A DNA stretch of 64,000 nt from Paracidovorax avenae (GCF_040892545.1 NZ_CP156079.1:2825501-2889500); one strand, 5' to 3'; shown: positions 38,733 to 48,829, counted from the stretch's first letter. Numbers and translations are program-made. Notes: generated by a model not told the origin, from the sequence alone.

Positions 38733-39376
38733 ACGAACGCGATGCCTTGACCGCGCAGGAGGTGATGCGCGACGCGCCGGTGATCCCGGTCATCGTGCTG
38801 ACCGAGGTGGCGCACGCCGTGCCCATGGCGCGCGCGCTGGTGGCGGGCGGCATCCGCATGCTGGAAGTGACGCTGCGCACGCCCCAGGCCCTGGCCTGCA
38901 TGGAAGCCATCGCCAGGGACGTGCCCGAGGCGGTGGTCGGCGCCGGCACCGTGCGCAGCGCGGCCGATGCCCAGGCCGCCGCCCGCGCGGGCGCGCGTTT
39001 CGCCGTGAGTCCGGGCTTCACGCCCGCCGTGGGCCGCGCCTGCCGCGACCTCGGCCTGCCGCTGCTGCCCGGCGTGGCCACCGGCAGCGAGATCATGATG
39101 GCGCAGGAAGAGGGTTTCAACGCCCTCAAGTTCTTCCCGGCCGTGCAGGCCGGCGGCCTCGCCATGCTCAAGGCCTGGCAGGGCCCCTTCGGCGACGTGG
39201 TGTTCTGTCCCACGGGCGGCATCCAGCCGGGCAATGCGGCGGACTTCCTGGCCCTGGGCAACGTCGCCTGCGTGGGCGGCTCGTGGCTGGTGCCCGGCGA
39301 CGCGCTGGCATCCGGCGACTGGGCGCGCATCACCGAACTGGCACGGGCCGCCGCGGCATTGCGTCCGGCACGCTGA
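38723..39376 (+). CDS. eda: KDPG aldolase
   Basis: A 217-residue class I aldolase that splits 2-keto-3-deoxy-6-phosphogluconate into pyruvate and glyceraldehyde-3-phosphate. The base glutamate (VLTEVAHA), the TP motif (LRTPQAL) and the Schiff-base lysine (NALKFFPA) are present. The ATG at 38723 lies within the last codons of edd, so the two are coupled; AGGAG in the edd end serves as Shine-Dalgarno. Confidence 0.95.
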
Positions 39377-39426
39377 CGGCAGGAAAGGAAATGTCGCCGG
39401 CCCACCGGGTTGGCGATACTGTCGCC

Positions 39427-39639
39427 ATGAAAACCATCGACGAGATGCTGAACCTCGAGCTGCTCACCCCCGAGCAGCACCACCAGATCGATGCCTGGAT
39501 CGCCCAGGCCGATTCGCCGGAAGACATCCTGCGCATGCCGGCACCGCTCTGGCAGGCAGTCGAGCGCGCCAGCGAGGCCATGGGGGTCAATGCGGACCTG
39601 TTGCGTCCGCCCGCGCTCGACGCAGGCCACGCGCCGTAA
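39427..39639 (+). CDS. Small conserved-looking protein of 70 residues
   Basis: A short acidic protein (starting [20 protein letters not shown]) predicted to be helical, without signal or membrane segments. Codon third positions are G/C-rich as in the neighbouring real genes, supporting coding. It follows eda by 50 bases and may share its transcript. Family and function are not recognised. Confidence 0.6.
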   Translation: MKTIDEMLNLELLTPEQHHQIDAWIAQADSPEDILRMPAPLWQAVERASEAMGVNADLLRPPALDAGHAP

Positions 39640-39666
39640 GGCGCATCGCCCGGAGCGAAGTCCGCG

Positions 39667-40083
39667 TCAGCGCAAGCCGGTACCCGCGCCCACGTCGTTC
39701 TTGCGCTCGATCAGCTCGATCTTGTAGCCGTCCGGGTCCGTCACGAAGGCGATCACCGTCGTGCCGCCCTTGACCGGGCCGGCCTCGCGCGTGACGTTGC
39801 CGCCCGCGGCTTTGATCTTCTCGCAGGCCGCGTAGGCGTCCGGCACGCCCAGGGCGATGTGGCCGTAGGCCGTGCCCATGTCGTAGCTCTCGGTGCCCCA
39901 GTTGTAGGTGAGTTCGATCTCGGCCTGGCCCGGGTTCCCGCCGTCGAATCCCAGGAACGCCAGCGAGTACTTGTACTCGGGGTTCTCCGACGTGCGCAGC
40001 AATTGCATGCCGAGCACCTGGGTGTAGAAATCAATCGAGCGCTGGAGGTTGCCAACGCGCAGCATCGTGTGGAGGAATCGCAT
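39667..40083 (-). CDS. gloA: Lactoylglutathione lyase (glyoxalase I)
   Basis: A 138-residue metalloenzyme that converts the methylglyoxal-glutathione adduct to S-lactoylglutathione. The metal ligands fit the GloA pattern: His in [12 protein letters not shown], Glu in [10 protein letters not shown], His in YGHIALGV and Glu in [10 protein letters not shown]. The length equals E. coli GloA (135). It has its own start at 40083 and lies opposite the ED genes; methylglyoxal arises from triose phosphates, but a link is only suggestive. Confidence 0.95.
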   Translation of the reverse strand: MRFLHTMLRVGNLQRSIDFYTQVLGMQLLRTSENPEYKYSLAFLGFDGGNPGQAEIELTYNWGTESYDMGTAYGHIALGVPDAYAACEKIKAAGGNVTREAGPVKGGTTVIAFVTDPDGYKIELIERKNDVGAGTGLR

Positions 40084-40153
40084 CCGTCGATTGTGCCGCG
40101 AGATCGGAAACCCCGGCAGGGGCGCGGCCTGGGCGGCTGCTCGCTGCCGCCGC

Positions 40154-40963
40154 TCAGCCGCCCACGGGCACCGTGTAGTTGAGCGTCATGCGCCCGCCGT
40201 CCACCGTGACGATCTCGCCCGTCACGTAGCTGGCGGCGTCGCTGGCCAGCCAGGCCACCACGTCGGCGATTTCCGCAGGCTCGCCCAGCCGGCCCATGGG
40301 CGTGCGGCTCATGATGCGGGCGCGGGCGTCATCGCTGGTGAGCACGGCCTGCGCGGCCAGTTCCGTCGCGATGGTGCCCGGCGCCACGGCGTTCACCCGC
40401 ACCCCGCGCGCGGCCAGCGCCAGGGCCATCACGCGAGTGAGCTGGTTGATGCCGCCCTTGCTCACGTTGTAGCTGGCGATGGTGGGTATGGCGAGCACGC
40501 CGTTCACCGAACTCATGTTCACGATGGCGCCGCGGCCCGCGGCCACCATCGCGCGGGCCACCGCCTGGCCCACGAGGAACGAGCCCTTGAGGTTCACGCG
40601 CAGCACCGCGTCGAAGTCTTCCTCGCTCACTTCCAGGAAATCCGCCGCCCGGAAGATGCCGGCGTTGTTCACCAGCACGTCGATGCGGCCGTGGGCCTCC
40701 AGCACGCGGGCGACCAGCGCATCCACCTGGGCCTTGTCGCCGACGTCGCAGCGCACGTACAGCGCCTGCGGAAGCTCCGCCGCCAGGGCACTGCCGCGTG
40801 CGTCGTCCACGTCGGCGACGACCACCCGTGCGCCTTCGCGGGCGAAGCGCCGCGCGCAGGCTTCGCCGATGCCCTGGGCGCCTCCGGTGACGATGCAGAT
40901 GCGGTCCGCGTGGCCGAAGCTGACCGCGCCGGGAAGAGAAGAGGGCGTAGGAGAGTGGTGCAT
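40154..40963 (-). CDS. Short-chain dehydrogenase/reductase
   Basis: A 269-residue SDR of the classical type: cofactor loop [10 protein letters not shown] near residue 26, NNAG motif (VLVNNAGIF), catalytic Ser (NMSSVNG), and YNVSK active site (Tyr and Lys), with C-terminal [10 protein letters not shown]. An aspartate after the second strand (VVADVDD) suggests NAD preference. Substrate unknown; the 3-oxoacyl reductase/glucose dehydrogenase-like group is the closest in form. Confidence 0.9.
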   Translation of the reverse strand: MHHSPTPSSLPGAVSFGHADRICIVTGGAQGIGEACARRFAREGARVVVADVDDARGSALAAELPQALYVRCDVGDKAQVDALVARVLEAHGRIDVLVNNAGIFRAADFLEVSEEDFDAVLRVNLKGSFLVGQAVARAMVAAGRGAIVNMSSVNGVLAIPTIASYNVSKGGINQLTRVMALALAARGVRVNAVAPGTIATELAAQAVLTSDDARARIMSRTPMGRLGEPAEIADVVAWLASDAASYVTGEIVTVDGGRMTLNYTVPVGG

Positions 40964-40986
40964 GGCCCGATGTTAGCGGTGGTGTC

Positions 40987-42396
40987 TCAGCCTGCGAACC
41001 CGTAGGGTGCGAACCGGCTGTGGTGCTCGTCCACCTCCAGCGCGCGCCCCACGTACGGGAATGCGCGCTGGGGGCAGGCTTCGCGCTCGCACACCTTGCA
41101 TCCCATGCCGATGGGCGTGGCCGCCTCGGGATCCTGCAGGTCCAGGCCCTTGGCGTACACGAGGCGCGGAGCGTGTCGCACGTCGCAGCCGAGCCCGATG
41201 GAAAAGGTCTGGCGCGGAGAGCCATAGCCATGCTGCCCGCGCGAGACGGTGCGCGCGATCCAGAGGTAGCGCCGTCCGTCCGGCATCGCCGAGAGCTGGG
41301 CCAGGATGCGCCCCGGCTGGCCGAAAGCCTCGTACACGTTCCACAGCGGGCAGGTGCCGCCCGTGCGGCTGAAGTGGAAGTGGGTGGCCGACTGCCGCTT
41401 GGAGATGTTGCCCGCGCGGTCCACGCGCACGAAGAAGAACGGCACGCCCGGCGCGCCCGGCCGCTGCAGGGTGCTCAGGCGGTGGCAGACGGTCTCGAAC
41501 CCGACCTGGAAGCACTGCTGCAGCAGTTCGATGTCGTAGCGCAGCGCCTCGGCCGCCTCCAGGAAGGCCGTGTAGGGCAGCAGCAGCGCGCCCGCGAAGT
41601 AGTTGGCCAGGCCGATGCGGGCCAGCTTGCGCGAGGCGGCATCCCCGGCGAACTGCGGCAGGTCGATCAGCCGCTCGATGGCGCCGGCATGCTCCAGCAG
41701 CGCCAGCTGAGTGCCCAACTGGAATGCCCGCTGCGCATCGTCCAGCCCCGGCGCGAGCTGCAGGATCTGGCGCTCGGGAGAAAAGCTGCGCTTGCTGTGC
41801 CGCGCATCGTCCGCGCGCTCGACGCGCACGCCCCGTTGTCCGAGCCGCCGTATCAGCCATTCGGCCAGGCTCCCCCCTTCTGCGCGGGCCTCGGCTGCCA
41901 GGGATTCGGCGGCACGGTCCAGCGCATCGAAGTGGTTCTGGTGGGCGAAGAAGAAGTCCCGCACGACTTCGAAGGGCATGGCGACGGGCAGGGTGGCGTC
42001 CGGGCGTCCGTCCCCCAGCCGCAGCGACAGCATCTCGTTGCGCTCGACCGCCTCGAGGTGGCGGCGATGCAGCGCCAGCACGGCGCGCCCGAGTGCCGGC
42101 ATCTGTGCCGCGACTTCCTGCAGCTCCGGCAGGGCGATGGGCTCGGCGGCGTCCGCCAGCGCCTGCCGGAGCCCGGCGACGAGCCGCGCCTCTTCGTCCT
42201 CGGAGAACTCCTGGATGTCCACCCCGAGCGTGCGGTGAATCTTCAGCAGCACGGAGACGGTGAGCGGCCGCTGGTTCTGCTCGAGCTGGTTCAGGTAGCT
42301 CGGAGACAACCCGAGCGCATGCGCCAGAGCGATCTGCGACAGCCCGTGCTCGGCGCGCAGCTTGCGCAGCTTCACGCCCATGAATGTTTTCTTCAT
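40987..42396 (-). CDS. XRE/DUF2083 regulator of short-chain fatty acid metabolism (ScfR/PrpR-like)
   Basis: A 469-residue regulator with an N-terminal XRE helix-turn-helix (LRKLRAEHGLSQIALAHALG), a middle IrrE-like region that lacks HExxH, and a C-terminal DUF2083 domain with conserved cysteines (GMGCKVCEREACPQRAFP). Relatives (RamB, PrpR of actinobacteria, ScfR) sense acyl-CoA state and control propionate and acetate genes. It is divergent from the methylcitrate cluster. The ATG at 42396 is preferred to a GTG at 42423. Repeated TTCGCAA sites lie between it and the target genes. Confidence 0.88.
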   Translation of the reverse strand: MKKTFMGVKLRKLRAEHGLSQIALAHALGLSPSYLNQLEQNQRPLTVSVLLKIHRTLGVDIQEFSEDEEARLVAGLRQALADAAEPIALPELQEVAAQMPALGRAVLALHRRHLEAVERNEMLSLRLGDGRPDATLPVAMPFEVVRDFFFAHQNHFDALDRAAESLAAEARAEGGSLAEWLIRRLGQRGVRVERADDARHSKRSFSPERQILQLAPGLDDAQRAFQLGTQLALLEHAGAIERLIDLPQFAGDAASRKLARIGLANYFAGALLLPYTAFLEAAEALRYDIELLQQCFQVGFETVCHRLSTLQRPGAPGVPFFFVRVDRAGNISKRQSATHFHFSRTGGTCPLWNVYEAFGQPGRILAQLSAMPDGRRYLWIARTVSRGQHGYGSPRQTFSIGLGCDVRHAPRLVYAKGLDLQDPEAATPIGMGCKVCEREACPQRAFPYVGRALEVDEHHSRFAPYGFAG

Positions 42397-42434
42397 CGCA
42401 TGTGTTCCAGGTATTTCGGCCACGGTTCACAAAA

Positions 42435-42515
42435 TTCGCAACCAGGGCCAACCTGTTCGCAAAAATTCGCTTTTTCAGTCCTGTTCCAGCGTCCAGGTTC
42501 TGCGTAAATTGCGAA
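42435..42515. promoter_or_regulatory. Cluster of TTCGCAA sites, probable binding sites of the ScfR-like regulator
   Basis: TTCGCAA occurs at 42435-42441 and 42456-42462, AATTCGC at 42464-42470, and the inverse TTGCGAA at 42509-42515, three bases before the thioesterase ATG. They resemble the RamB-type motif (AATTTGCAAA). They sit in the divergent promoter between regulator and methylcitrate genes. Confidence 0.62.
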
Positions 42516-42517
42516 TC

Positions 42518-42916
42518 ATGCCAACACCTCAGGGAACTGTCGAATTGCGGGAACTGGTGCTTCCATCGCTGACGAACCACCACGGCACGCTGTTCGCGGG
42601 CCAGGCTCTGCAGCTGTTGGCAAAGTGCGCCTTCCTGGCGGCGCGCAGCCTGGCGCAGCGCGAGGTGGTGATGGCTGGCGTCACCGGCGTCCACTTCCTG
42701 GCCCCCGTGGCCGTGGGCCAGCAGCTGCTGTTGCGTGCCTGGGTCGGCCGGGTCGGCCGCAGTTCCATGACGGTGTGCGTGACCGGCCTGGCCGACCTGC
42801 CCGGCATACCCGCCGAAGAAGTCCTCAAGGGGGTGTTCGAGATGGTGGCGGTGGACACCGCCGGCCGCCCCGCGCCCATCGACCGTTCCTATCTGAAACC
42901 GGAGACACGACCATGA
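42518..42916 (+). CDS. Acyl-CoA thioesterase (hotdog fold)
   Basis: A 132-residue single hotdog domain of the YciA/BACH type ([20 protein letters not shown] with the catalytic acid region, then [20 protein letters not shown]). It would hydrolyse short acyl-CoAs and so protect free CoA during propionate use. It is the first gene of the methylcitrate cluster and overlaps prpC by four bases (ATGA). No strong Shine-Dalgarno is visible. Confidence 0.88.
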   Translation: MPTPQGTVELRELVLPSLTNHHGTLFAGQALQLLAKCAFLAARSLAQREVVMAGVTGVHFLAPVAVGQQLLLRAWVGRVGRSSMTVCVTGLADLPGIPAEEVLKGVFEMVAVDTAGRPAPIDRSYLKPETRP

Positions 42917-44091
42917 GCATGAGCACCACCACCGCCGCGGAAACCGGCACCGTCGCCGCCTTCAAGCCCAAGAAGTCCGTCGCCCTCTCGGGCGTCACGG
43001 CGGGCAGCACCGCGCTGTGCACCGTCGGCAGAACCGGCAACGACCTGCACTACCGCGGCTATGACATCCTGGACATCGCCGAGGTATGCGAGTTCGAGGA
43101 AATAGCGCACCTGCTGGTGCACGGCACGCTGCCCACGCGTTCCGAACTGAAGGCCTACAAGGCGAAGCTGAAAGCCTTGCGCGGCCTGCCCGACGCCGTG
43201 GTCGGCGCGCTGGAAGCCCTTCCCGCGGCGGCCCATCCCATGGACGTGATGCGCACCGGCGTGTCCGTGCTCGGCTGCGTGCTGCCCGAGAAGGACGACC
43301 ACAACCTGCCAGGCGCCCGCGACATCGCGGACCGGCTCATGGCGTCGCTGGGTTCGATGCTGCTCTACTGGTACCACTTCTCCCACAACGGCAGGCGCAT
43401 CGACGTGGAGACCGACGACGACTCCATCGGCGGCCACTTCCTGCGCCTGCTGCACGGGCAGCCGCCGGGCGACGGGTGGGTGCGAGCCATGCACACCTCG
43501 CTGAACCTGTACGCGGAGCACGAGTTCAACGCATCCACCTTCGCCTCCCGCGTGATTGCCGGCACCGGCAGCGACATGCATTCGGCCATCGCCGGTGCCA
43601 TCGGCGCGCTGCGCGGCCCGAAGCACGGCGGCGCCAACGAAGTGGCGTTCGAAGTCCAGAAGCGCTACGACACCCCCGACGAAGCCGAAGCGGACATCCG
43701 CCGCCGTGTCGAGGCACGCGAGGTGGTGATCGGCTTCGGCCATCCGGTGTACACCGTGAGCGACCCGCGCAACGTCGTCATCAAGGGCGTGGCCCGGCGC
43801 CTCTCGCAGGAGGCCGGTTCGACGAAGATGTTCGACATCGCCGAACGGCTGGAGTCCGTGATGTGGGAGGCCAAGCGCATGTTCCCCAACCTGGACTGGT
43901 TCAGCGCCGTGAGCTACCACATGATGGGCGTGCCCACCGCGATGTTCACGCCGCTGTTCGTGATCGCTCGCACCAGCGGCTGGGCTGCGCACGTGATCGA
44001 GCAGCGCATGGACAACAAGATCATCCGCCCCAGCGCCCACTACACCGGCCCGGAAGACCGCACCTTCGTTCCCATCGAAGCACGCGGCTGA
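42913..44091 (+). CDS. prpC: 2-methylcitrate synthase
   Basis: A 392-residue citrate-synthase-fold enzyme that joins propionyl-CoA and oxaloacetate. The catalytic histidines are in GPKHGGANE and [14 protein letters not shown], and the catalytic aspartate region is [11 protein letters not shown]. The short length and PrpC-like VYTVSDPR and [10 protein letters not shown] mark methylcitrate rather than citrate synthase, and the neighbours agree. Confidence 0.95.
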   Translation: MSMSTTTAAETGTVAAFKPKKSVALSGVTAGSTALCTVGRTGNDLHYRGYDILDIAEVCEFEEIAHLLVHGTLPTRSELKAYKAKLKALRGLPDAVVGALEALPAAAHPMDVMRTGVSVLGCVLPEKDDHNLPGARDIADRLMASLGSMLLYWYHFSHNGRRIDVETDDDSIGGHFLRLLHGQPPGDGWVRAMHTSLNLYAEHEFNASTFASRVIAGTGSDMHSAIAGAIGALRGPKHGGANEVAFEVQKRYDTPDEAEADIRRRVEAREVVIGFGHPVYTVSDPRNVVIKGVARRLSQEAGSTKMFDIAERLESVMWEAKRMFPNLDWFSAVSYHMMGVPTAMFTPLFVIARTSGWAAHVIEQRMDNKIIRPSAHYTGPEDRTFVPIEARG

Positions 44092-44100
44092 GCACGCCCC

Positions 44101-46746
44101 ATGATGAACACAGCCCATCGCAAGCCCCTGCCGGGCACGGACCTGGAATACTTCGATGCGCGGGAAGCCGTCGATTCCCTCCGGCCGGGCGCCTGGAACA
44201 GCCTGCCCTATACCGCGCGCGTGCATGCCGAGAACCTCGTGCGCCGGGCCGATCCGGCGCAACTCGAAGGCTACCTGCGCCAGCTGATCGAGCGCAGGCG
44301 CGACACCGACTTCCCCTGGTATCCGGCGCGCGTGGTGTGCCACGACATCCTGGGCCAGACGGCGCTGGTGGACCTGGCCGGCCTGCGCGACGCCATCGCG
44401 CAGCAGGGCGGCGACCCGGCGGCGGTGAACCCGGTCGTGCCGGTGCAGTTGATCGTGGACCACTCGCTGGCGGTGGAGTGCGGCGGCTCCGACCCCGACG
44501 CCTTCCGCAAGAACCGCGAGATCGAGGACCGCCGCAACGAGGACCGTTTCCATTTCATCGAGTGGACGAAGAAGGCGTTCGCCAACGTCGAGGTCATCCC
44601 CGCGGGCAACGGGATCATGCACCAGATCAATCTGGAGAGGATGTCTCCGGTGGTCTGCGTGCAGGAGGACGGGGAAGGGCGCGTGGCCTTCCCCGACACC
44701 TGTGTCGGCACCGACAGCCACACTCCGCACGTGGATGCACTGGGCGTGATCGCCGTCGGCGTGGGCGGCCTGGAGGCCGAGAACGTGATGCTCGGCCGCG
44801 CCTCGTGGATGCGCCTGCCCGAGATCGTGGGCGTTGCGCTCTCGGGCCGGCGCGCGCCGGGCATCACCGCCACCGACATCGTGCTCGCGCTGACCGAGTT
44901 CCTGCGCAACGGCAAGGTGGTGGGGGCCTACGTCGAATTCCACGGCGAGGGGGCCGAGAGCCTGTCGATCGGCGACCGCGCCACCATCTCGAACATGTGC
45001 CCCGAATACGGCGCTACCGCCGCGCTGTTCGCCATCGACGCGCAGACGCTGGACTACCTGCGGCTCACCGGCCGCGATGCGCATCACGTGCGGCGGGTCG
45101 AAGCCTACGCCCGGGCGGCGGGGCTGTGGGCCGACGGCCTGCGCGGCGCGTGCTATGACCGGGTGCTGGAGTTCGATCTGTCGGCGGTCGTGCGCAACAT
45201 GGCCGGGCCCTCGCACCCGCACCGCCGCCTGCCCACGTCCGCGCTGGCGGAGCGCGGCATCGCCGGCGCGCCCCAGCTGCAGGCGGCCCGCGCGCAGGAG
45301 GCGCAGGGCCTGATGCCCGACGGCGCCGTCATCATCGCCGCCATCACCAGCTGCACGAACACCAGCAACCCGCGCAACGTGATCGCCGCGGCGTTGTTTG
45401 CGCGCAATGCCAACCGCCTGGGCCTGGCGCGCAAGCCATGGGTCAAGACCTCGCTCGCGCCCGGATCGAAAGCCGTGGAGCTGTACCTGCAGGAAGCCGG
45501 GCTGCTGGGCGACCTGGAGGCACTGGGCTTCGGCATCGTCGCGTTCGCCTGCACCACCTGCAACGGCATGAGCGGCGCGCTCGACCCGAAGATCCAGCAG
45601 GAGATCATCGACCGCGACCTCTACGCCACGGCCGTGCTCTCGGGCAACCGCAACTTCGACGGCCGCATCCACCCCTATGCGAAGCAGGCCTTCCTCGCCT
45701 CGCCGCCGCTGGTGGTGGCCTACGCGATCGCCGGCACGATGCGCTTCGACATCGAGCGGGACGTGTTCGCCGTGGTGCAGGGCCGGGAAATCCGCCTGGC
45801 GGACCTCTGGCCGGCCGACGAGGAAATCGACGCCGTGGTGCGGGCCGCCGTCAAGCCTTCGCAGTACCGCGCCGTGTACGAGCCGATGTTCGCCCTGCAT
45901 GGCCAGGATGGCGGACGCGTGGCGCCGCAGTACGATTGGCGCCCCATGTCCACCTACATCCGCCGCCCGCCGTACTGGGATACGGAGGGCGTGGGCGCCC
46001 TGGCCGCCTTCCCGCGCACGCTCCGGGGCATGCGGCCGCTGGCGCTGCTGCCCGACAACATCACCACCGACCACCTGTCGCCATCGAATGCCATCCTGCC
46101 GGACAGCGCGGCGGGCGAATACCTGGCGAAGATGGGCCTGCCGGAAGAGGACTTCAACTCCTATGCCACGCACCGCGGCGACCACCTCACGGCCATGCGC
46201 GCGACCTTCGCCAACCCGCAGCTCGTCAACGAGATGGCCGTGGTGGACGGCGCGGTCCGCAGGGGGTCGCTGGCGCGCATCGAGCCCGAGGGCAGGGTGG
46301 TGCGCATGTGGGAGGCCATGGAGACCTACCTGGAACGCCGCCAGCCGCTGATCGTCATCGCCGGTGCGGACTACGGCCAGGGCTCCAGCCGCGACTGGGC
46401 GGCCAAGGGCGTGCGCCTGGCGGGCGTGGAGGCGGTGGTGGCGGAGGGCTTCGAGCGCATCCACCGCACCAACCTGATCGGCATGGGCGTGCTGCCGCTG
46501 GAATTCAAGCCGGGCGTGAACCGCCGCACGCTGGGCCTGGACGGCACCGAGACGTACGACGTGGCTGGCGAACGCACCCCGCGCGCCGACCTCGTGCTGG
46601 CCATCCACCGCAGGAACGGCGAAACGCTGCGGGTGCCGGTGACCTGCCGCCTGGACACGGCCGAGGAGGTTTCGGTCTATGAAGCGGGCGGGGTGCTGCA
46701 GCGCTTCGCCCAGGACTTTCTCGCCAGCCACGGCACAGGAGCGTGA
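44101..46746 (+). CDS. acnD: Fe/S-dependent 2-methylcitrate dehydratase
   Basis: An 881-residue aconitase-family enzyme that dehydrates 2-methylcitrate to 2-methyl-cis-aconitate. Fe-S ligands are Cys in SCTNTSNPRN (near residue 419) and two in ACTTCNGMSG (near 485). The C-terminal swivel domain has GADYGQGSSRDWAAKG. Pairing with PrpF, which isomerises the trans product, identifies it as AcnD rather than AcnA. The prpF ATG follows the stop directly. Confidence 0.95.
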   Translation: MMNTAHRKPLPGTDLEYFDAREAVDSLRPGAWNSLPYTARVHAENLVRRADPAQLEGYLRQLIERRRDTDFPWYPARVVCHDILGQTALVDLAGLRDAIAQQGGDPAAVNPVVPVQLIVDHSLAVECGGSDPDAFRKNREIEDRRNEDRFHFIEWTKKAFANVEVIPAGNGIMHQINLERMSPVVCVQEDGEGRVAFPDTCVGTDSHTPHVDALGVIAVGVGGLEAENVMLGRASWMRLPEIVGVALSGRRAPGITATDIVLALTEFLRNGKVVGAYVEFHGEGAESLSIGDRATISNMCPEYGATAALFAIDAQTLDYLRLTGRDAHHVRRVEAYARAAGLWADGLRGACYDRVLEFDLSAVVRNMAGPSHPHRRLPTSALAERGIAGAPQLQAARAQEAQGLMPDGAVIIAAITSCTNTSNPRNVIAAALFARNANRLGLARKPWVKTSLAPGSKAVELYLQEAGLLGDLEALGFGIVAFACTTCNGMSGALDPKIQQEIIDRDLYATAVLSGNRNFDGRIHPYAKQAFLASPPLVVAYAIAGTMRFDIERDVFAVVQGREIRLADLWPADEEIDAVVRAAVKPSQYRAVYEPMFALHGQDGGRVAPQYDWRPMSTYIRRPPYWDTEGVGALAAFPRTLRGMRPLALLPDNITTDHLSPSNAILPDSAAGEYLAKMGLPEEDFNSYATHRGDHLTAMRATFANPQLVNEMAVVDGAVRRGSLARIEPEGRVVRMWEAMETYLERRQPLIVIAGADYGQGSSRDWAAKGVRLAGVEAVVAEGFERIHRTNLIGMGVLPLEFKPGVNRRTLGLDGTETYDVAGERTPRADLVLAIHRRNGETLRVPVTCRLDTAEEVSVYEAGGVLQRFAQDFLASHGTGA

Positions 46747-47937
46747 ATGACTTTCGCACCGCAGACCAGGATTGCGGCCACCTACATGCGCGGGGGCACC
46801 AGCAAGGGGGTGTTCTTCCGCCTGCAGGACCTGCCCGAATCCGCGCGGCAGCCCGGCGCCGCGCGCGACGCGCTGCTGCTGCGCGTGGCCGGCAGCCCGG
46901 ACCCTTACGGCAAGCAGATCGACGGCATGGGCGGGGCCACCTCGTCCACGTCCAAGGTGGTGATCCTCTCACCCTCGGCCCGGCCCGGCCATGACGTGGA
47001 CTACCTGTTCGGGCAGGTGGCCATCGACAGCGCCTTCGTGGACTGGAGCGGCAACTGCGGCAACCTGTCGGCTGCCGTCGGGCCCTTCGCCATCGCGGGC
47101 GGGCTGGTCGCCCCGGAGCGCATTCCGGCCAACGGGACCTGCACCGTGCGCATCTGGCAGGCCAACATCGGCAAGACCATCGTGGCGCACGTGCCCATCG
47201 CCGGCGGCCAGGTGCAGGAGACGGGCGGCTTCATGCTCGACGGCGTGGCCTTTCCGGCGGCGGAGGTGGCGCTCGAATTCCTGGACCCGGCGGAGGAGGG
47301 CGGGGAGGGCGGCGGGGCGATGTTCCCGACCGGCAACGTGGTGGACGTCCTGGAGGTGCCGGGTGTCGGCAGCTTCCGCGCCACGCTCATCAACGCCGGC
47401 ATTCCCACGATCTTCCTGGACGCGCGCGACATCGGCTACACCGGCACCGAACTGCAGGGGGACATCAACGAGGACCCGGCCGCGCTGGCGCGCTTCGAGG
47501 CCATCCGGGCCTGGGGCGCCGTGAAGATGGGCCTCATCCGGGACGTGGCCGAGGCGGCCCGGCGCCAGCACACGCCCAAGATCGCCTTCGTCGCGCCGTC
47601 TGCGGGCTACGTGGCGTCCAGCGGCAAGGCCGTGGAGGCGGCGGACATCGATCTGCTGGCGCGCGCCCTCTCCATGGGCCGGCTGCACCACGCCATGATG
47701 GGCACCGCGGCCGTGGCCATTGGCGTAGCGGCGGCCGTGCCCGGCACGGTCGTCCACCGCGCCGCCGGTGGAGGCACGCGCGATGCGGTCCGCTTCGGCC
47801 ATCCCTCGGGCGTGCTCCGCGTGGGCGCCGAGGCCCGGCAGGAGAACGGCCGGTGGACCGTGGCCAGGGCGCTCATGGGCCGCAGCGCCCGCGTACTCAT
47901 GGAAGGCTGGGTCCGCGTGCCCGGCGACGCTTTTTGA
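46747..47937 (+). CDS. prpF: 2-methylaconitate cis-trans isomerase
   Basis: A 396-residue PrpF protein of the DapF-like fold. MRGGTSKGVFFR near residue 15 and DWSGNCGNLSAAVGPFAI carry the conserved catalytic Ser/Lys/Cys region, and PKIAFVAPSAGYVASSGK is typical. PrpF is required with AcnD in organisms lacking PrpD. The ATG abuts the acnD stop codon. Confidence 0.95.
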   Translation: MTFAPQTRIAATYMRGGTSKGVFFRLQDLPESARQPGAARDALLLRVAGSPDPYGKQIDGMGGATSSTSKVVILSPSARPGHDVDYLFGQVAIDSAFVDWSGNCGNLSAAVGPFAIAGGLVAPERIPANGTCTVRIWQANIGKTIVAHVPIAGGQVQETGGFMLDGVAFPAAEVALEFLDPAEEGGEGGGAMFPTGNVVDVLEVPGVGSFRATLINAGIPTIFLDARDIGYTGTELQGDINEDPAALARFEAIRAWGAVKMGLIRDVAEAARRQHTPKIAFVAPSAGYVASSGKAVEAADIDLLARALSMGRLHHAMMGTAAVAIGVAAAVPGTVVHRAAGGGTRDAVRFGHPSGVLRVGAEARQENGRWTVARALMGRSARVLMEGWVRVPGDAF

Positions 47938-47956
47938 ATCACGGAGGCTACGGCGC

Positions 47957-48817
47957 ATGTCCACTCGCAAACGACTCAAGCAACTCGCCGAGGCCCGCAG
48001 CGGCCTCATCGTGCCTGGCGCGTTCAACGCGCTGTCCGCCAGGGTGATCGCCGACCTGGGCTTCCAGGCGATCTACGTCACCGGCGCCGGCGTGACCAAC
48101 ATGTGGTTCGGCATGCCCGACCAGGGCTTCATGGGCCTGGCCGAGATCGCGGACCACACCGCCCGCATCCGCGACGCGGTGGACGTGCCGCTGCTCGTCG
48201 ATGCGGACACGGGCTTCGGCAACGCGCTGAACGTGGTGCACACCGTGCGCACGCTGGAGCGCGCGGGCGCGGACTGCATCCAGCTCGAGGACCAGGTCGC
48301 GCCCAAGCGCTGCGGCCACTTCTCGGGCAAGGAAGTCATCGCGCTCGACGAGGCCGTCGGCAAGATCAAGGCCGCCGTCGATGCGCGCCGCGATCCCGAC
48401 CTGCTCATCATGGCCCGCACCGACGCCGCCGCCACGCACGGCTTCGAGGCCGCCGTGGAGCGCGCGCAGCACTTCGCCGAGGCGGGCGCGGACATCCTGT
48501 TCGTCGAGGCCGTGACCCGGGCCGAGGAGGTGCGCGCGCTGCCGCAGCGCCTGGCCAGGCCGCAGCTGATGAACATGGTGATCGGCGGCAGGACGCCTAT
48601 CTTCAACGCGGAGCAGCTGGGCACCATGGGCTTCGGCATCGTCCTGTACGCCAACGCGGCCCTGCAGGGCGCCGTGGCGGGCATGCAGAAGGCCCTGACG
48701 GTGCTGCGCGACGACAGGGAAGTGCAGGAGTCCAGTGGCCTGGTGACGCCCTTCGAGGAGCGCCAGCGCCTGGTCGGCAAGCCCGCATGGGACGCGCTGG
48801 AAAAGCGCTACACCTGA
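47957..48817 (+). CDS. Isocitrate lyase/PEP mutase family lyase, probable methylisocitrate lyase
   Basis: A 286-residue member of the isocitrate lyase/PEP mutase superfamily. The family signature KRCGH (EDQVAPKRCGHFSGKEV) and metal-site segment LLVDADTGFGN are present. Its position at the end of the methylcitrate cluster fits methylisocitrate lyase (PrpB), which gives pyruvate and succinate. However the sequence looks closer to the dimethylmalate lyase/oxaloacetate decarboxylase branch than to E. coli PrpB, so another copy may be the main PrpB. GGAGG upstream supports the ATG at 47957. Confidence 0.8.
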   Translation: MSTRKRLKQLAEARSGLIVPGAFNALSARVIADLGFQAIYVTGAGVTNMWFGMPDQGFMGLAEIADHTARIRDAVDVPLLVDADTGFGNALNVVHTVRTLERAGADCIQLEDQVAPKRCGHFSGKEVIALDEAVGKIKAAVDARRDPDLLIMARTDAAATHGFEAAVERAQHFAEAGADILFVEAVTRAEEVRALPQRLARPQLMNMVIGGRTPIFNAEQLGTMGFGIVLYANAALQGAVAGMQKALTVLRDDREVQESSGLVTPFEERQRLVGKPAWDALEKRYT

Positions 48818-48829
48818 ACGCCCCCCGCT

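Noticed and set aside
42435..42460. TTCGC followed 16 bases later by TTCGC in the methylcitrate promoter, similar to a PIP box.
   Set aside because: The spacing is one base too long, and further TTCGCAA copies nearby explain it as sites for the ScfR-like regulator.
42889..46731. A 1280-codon antisense frame over prpC and acnD.
   Set aside because: His/Arg/Gln-rich composition typical of a shadow of real coding DNA on the other strand.
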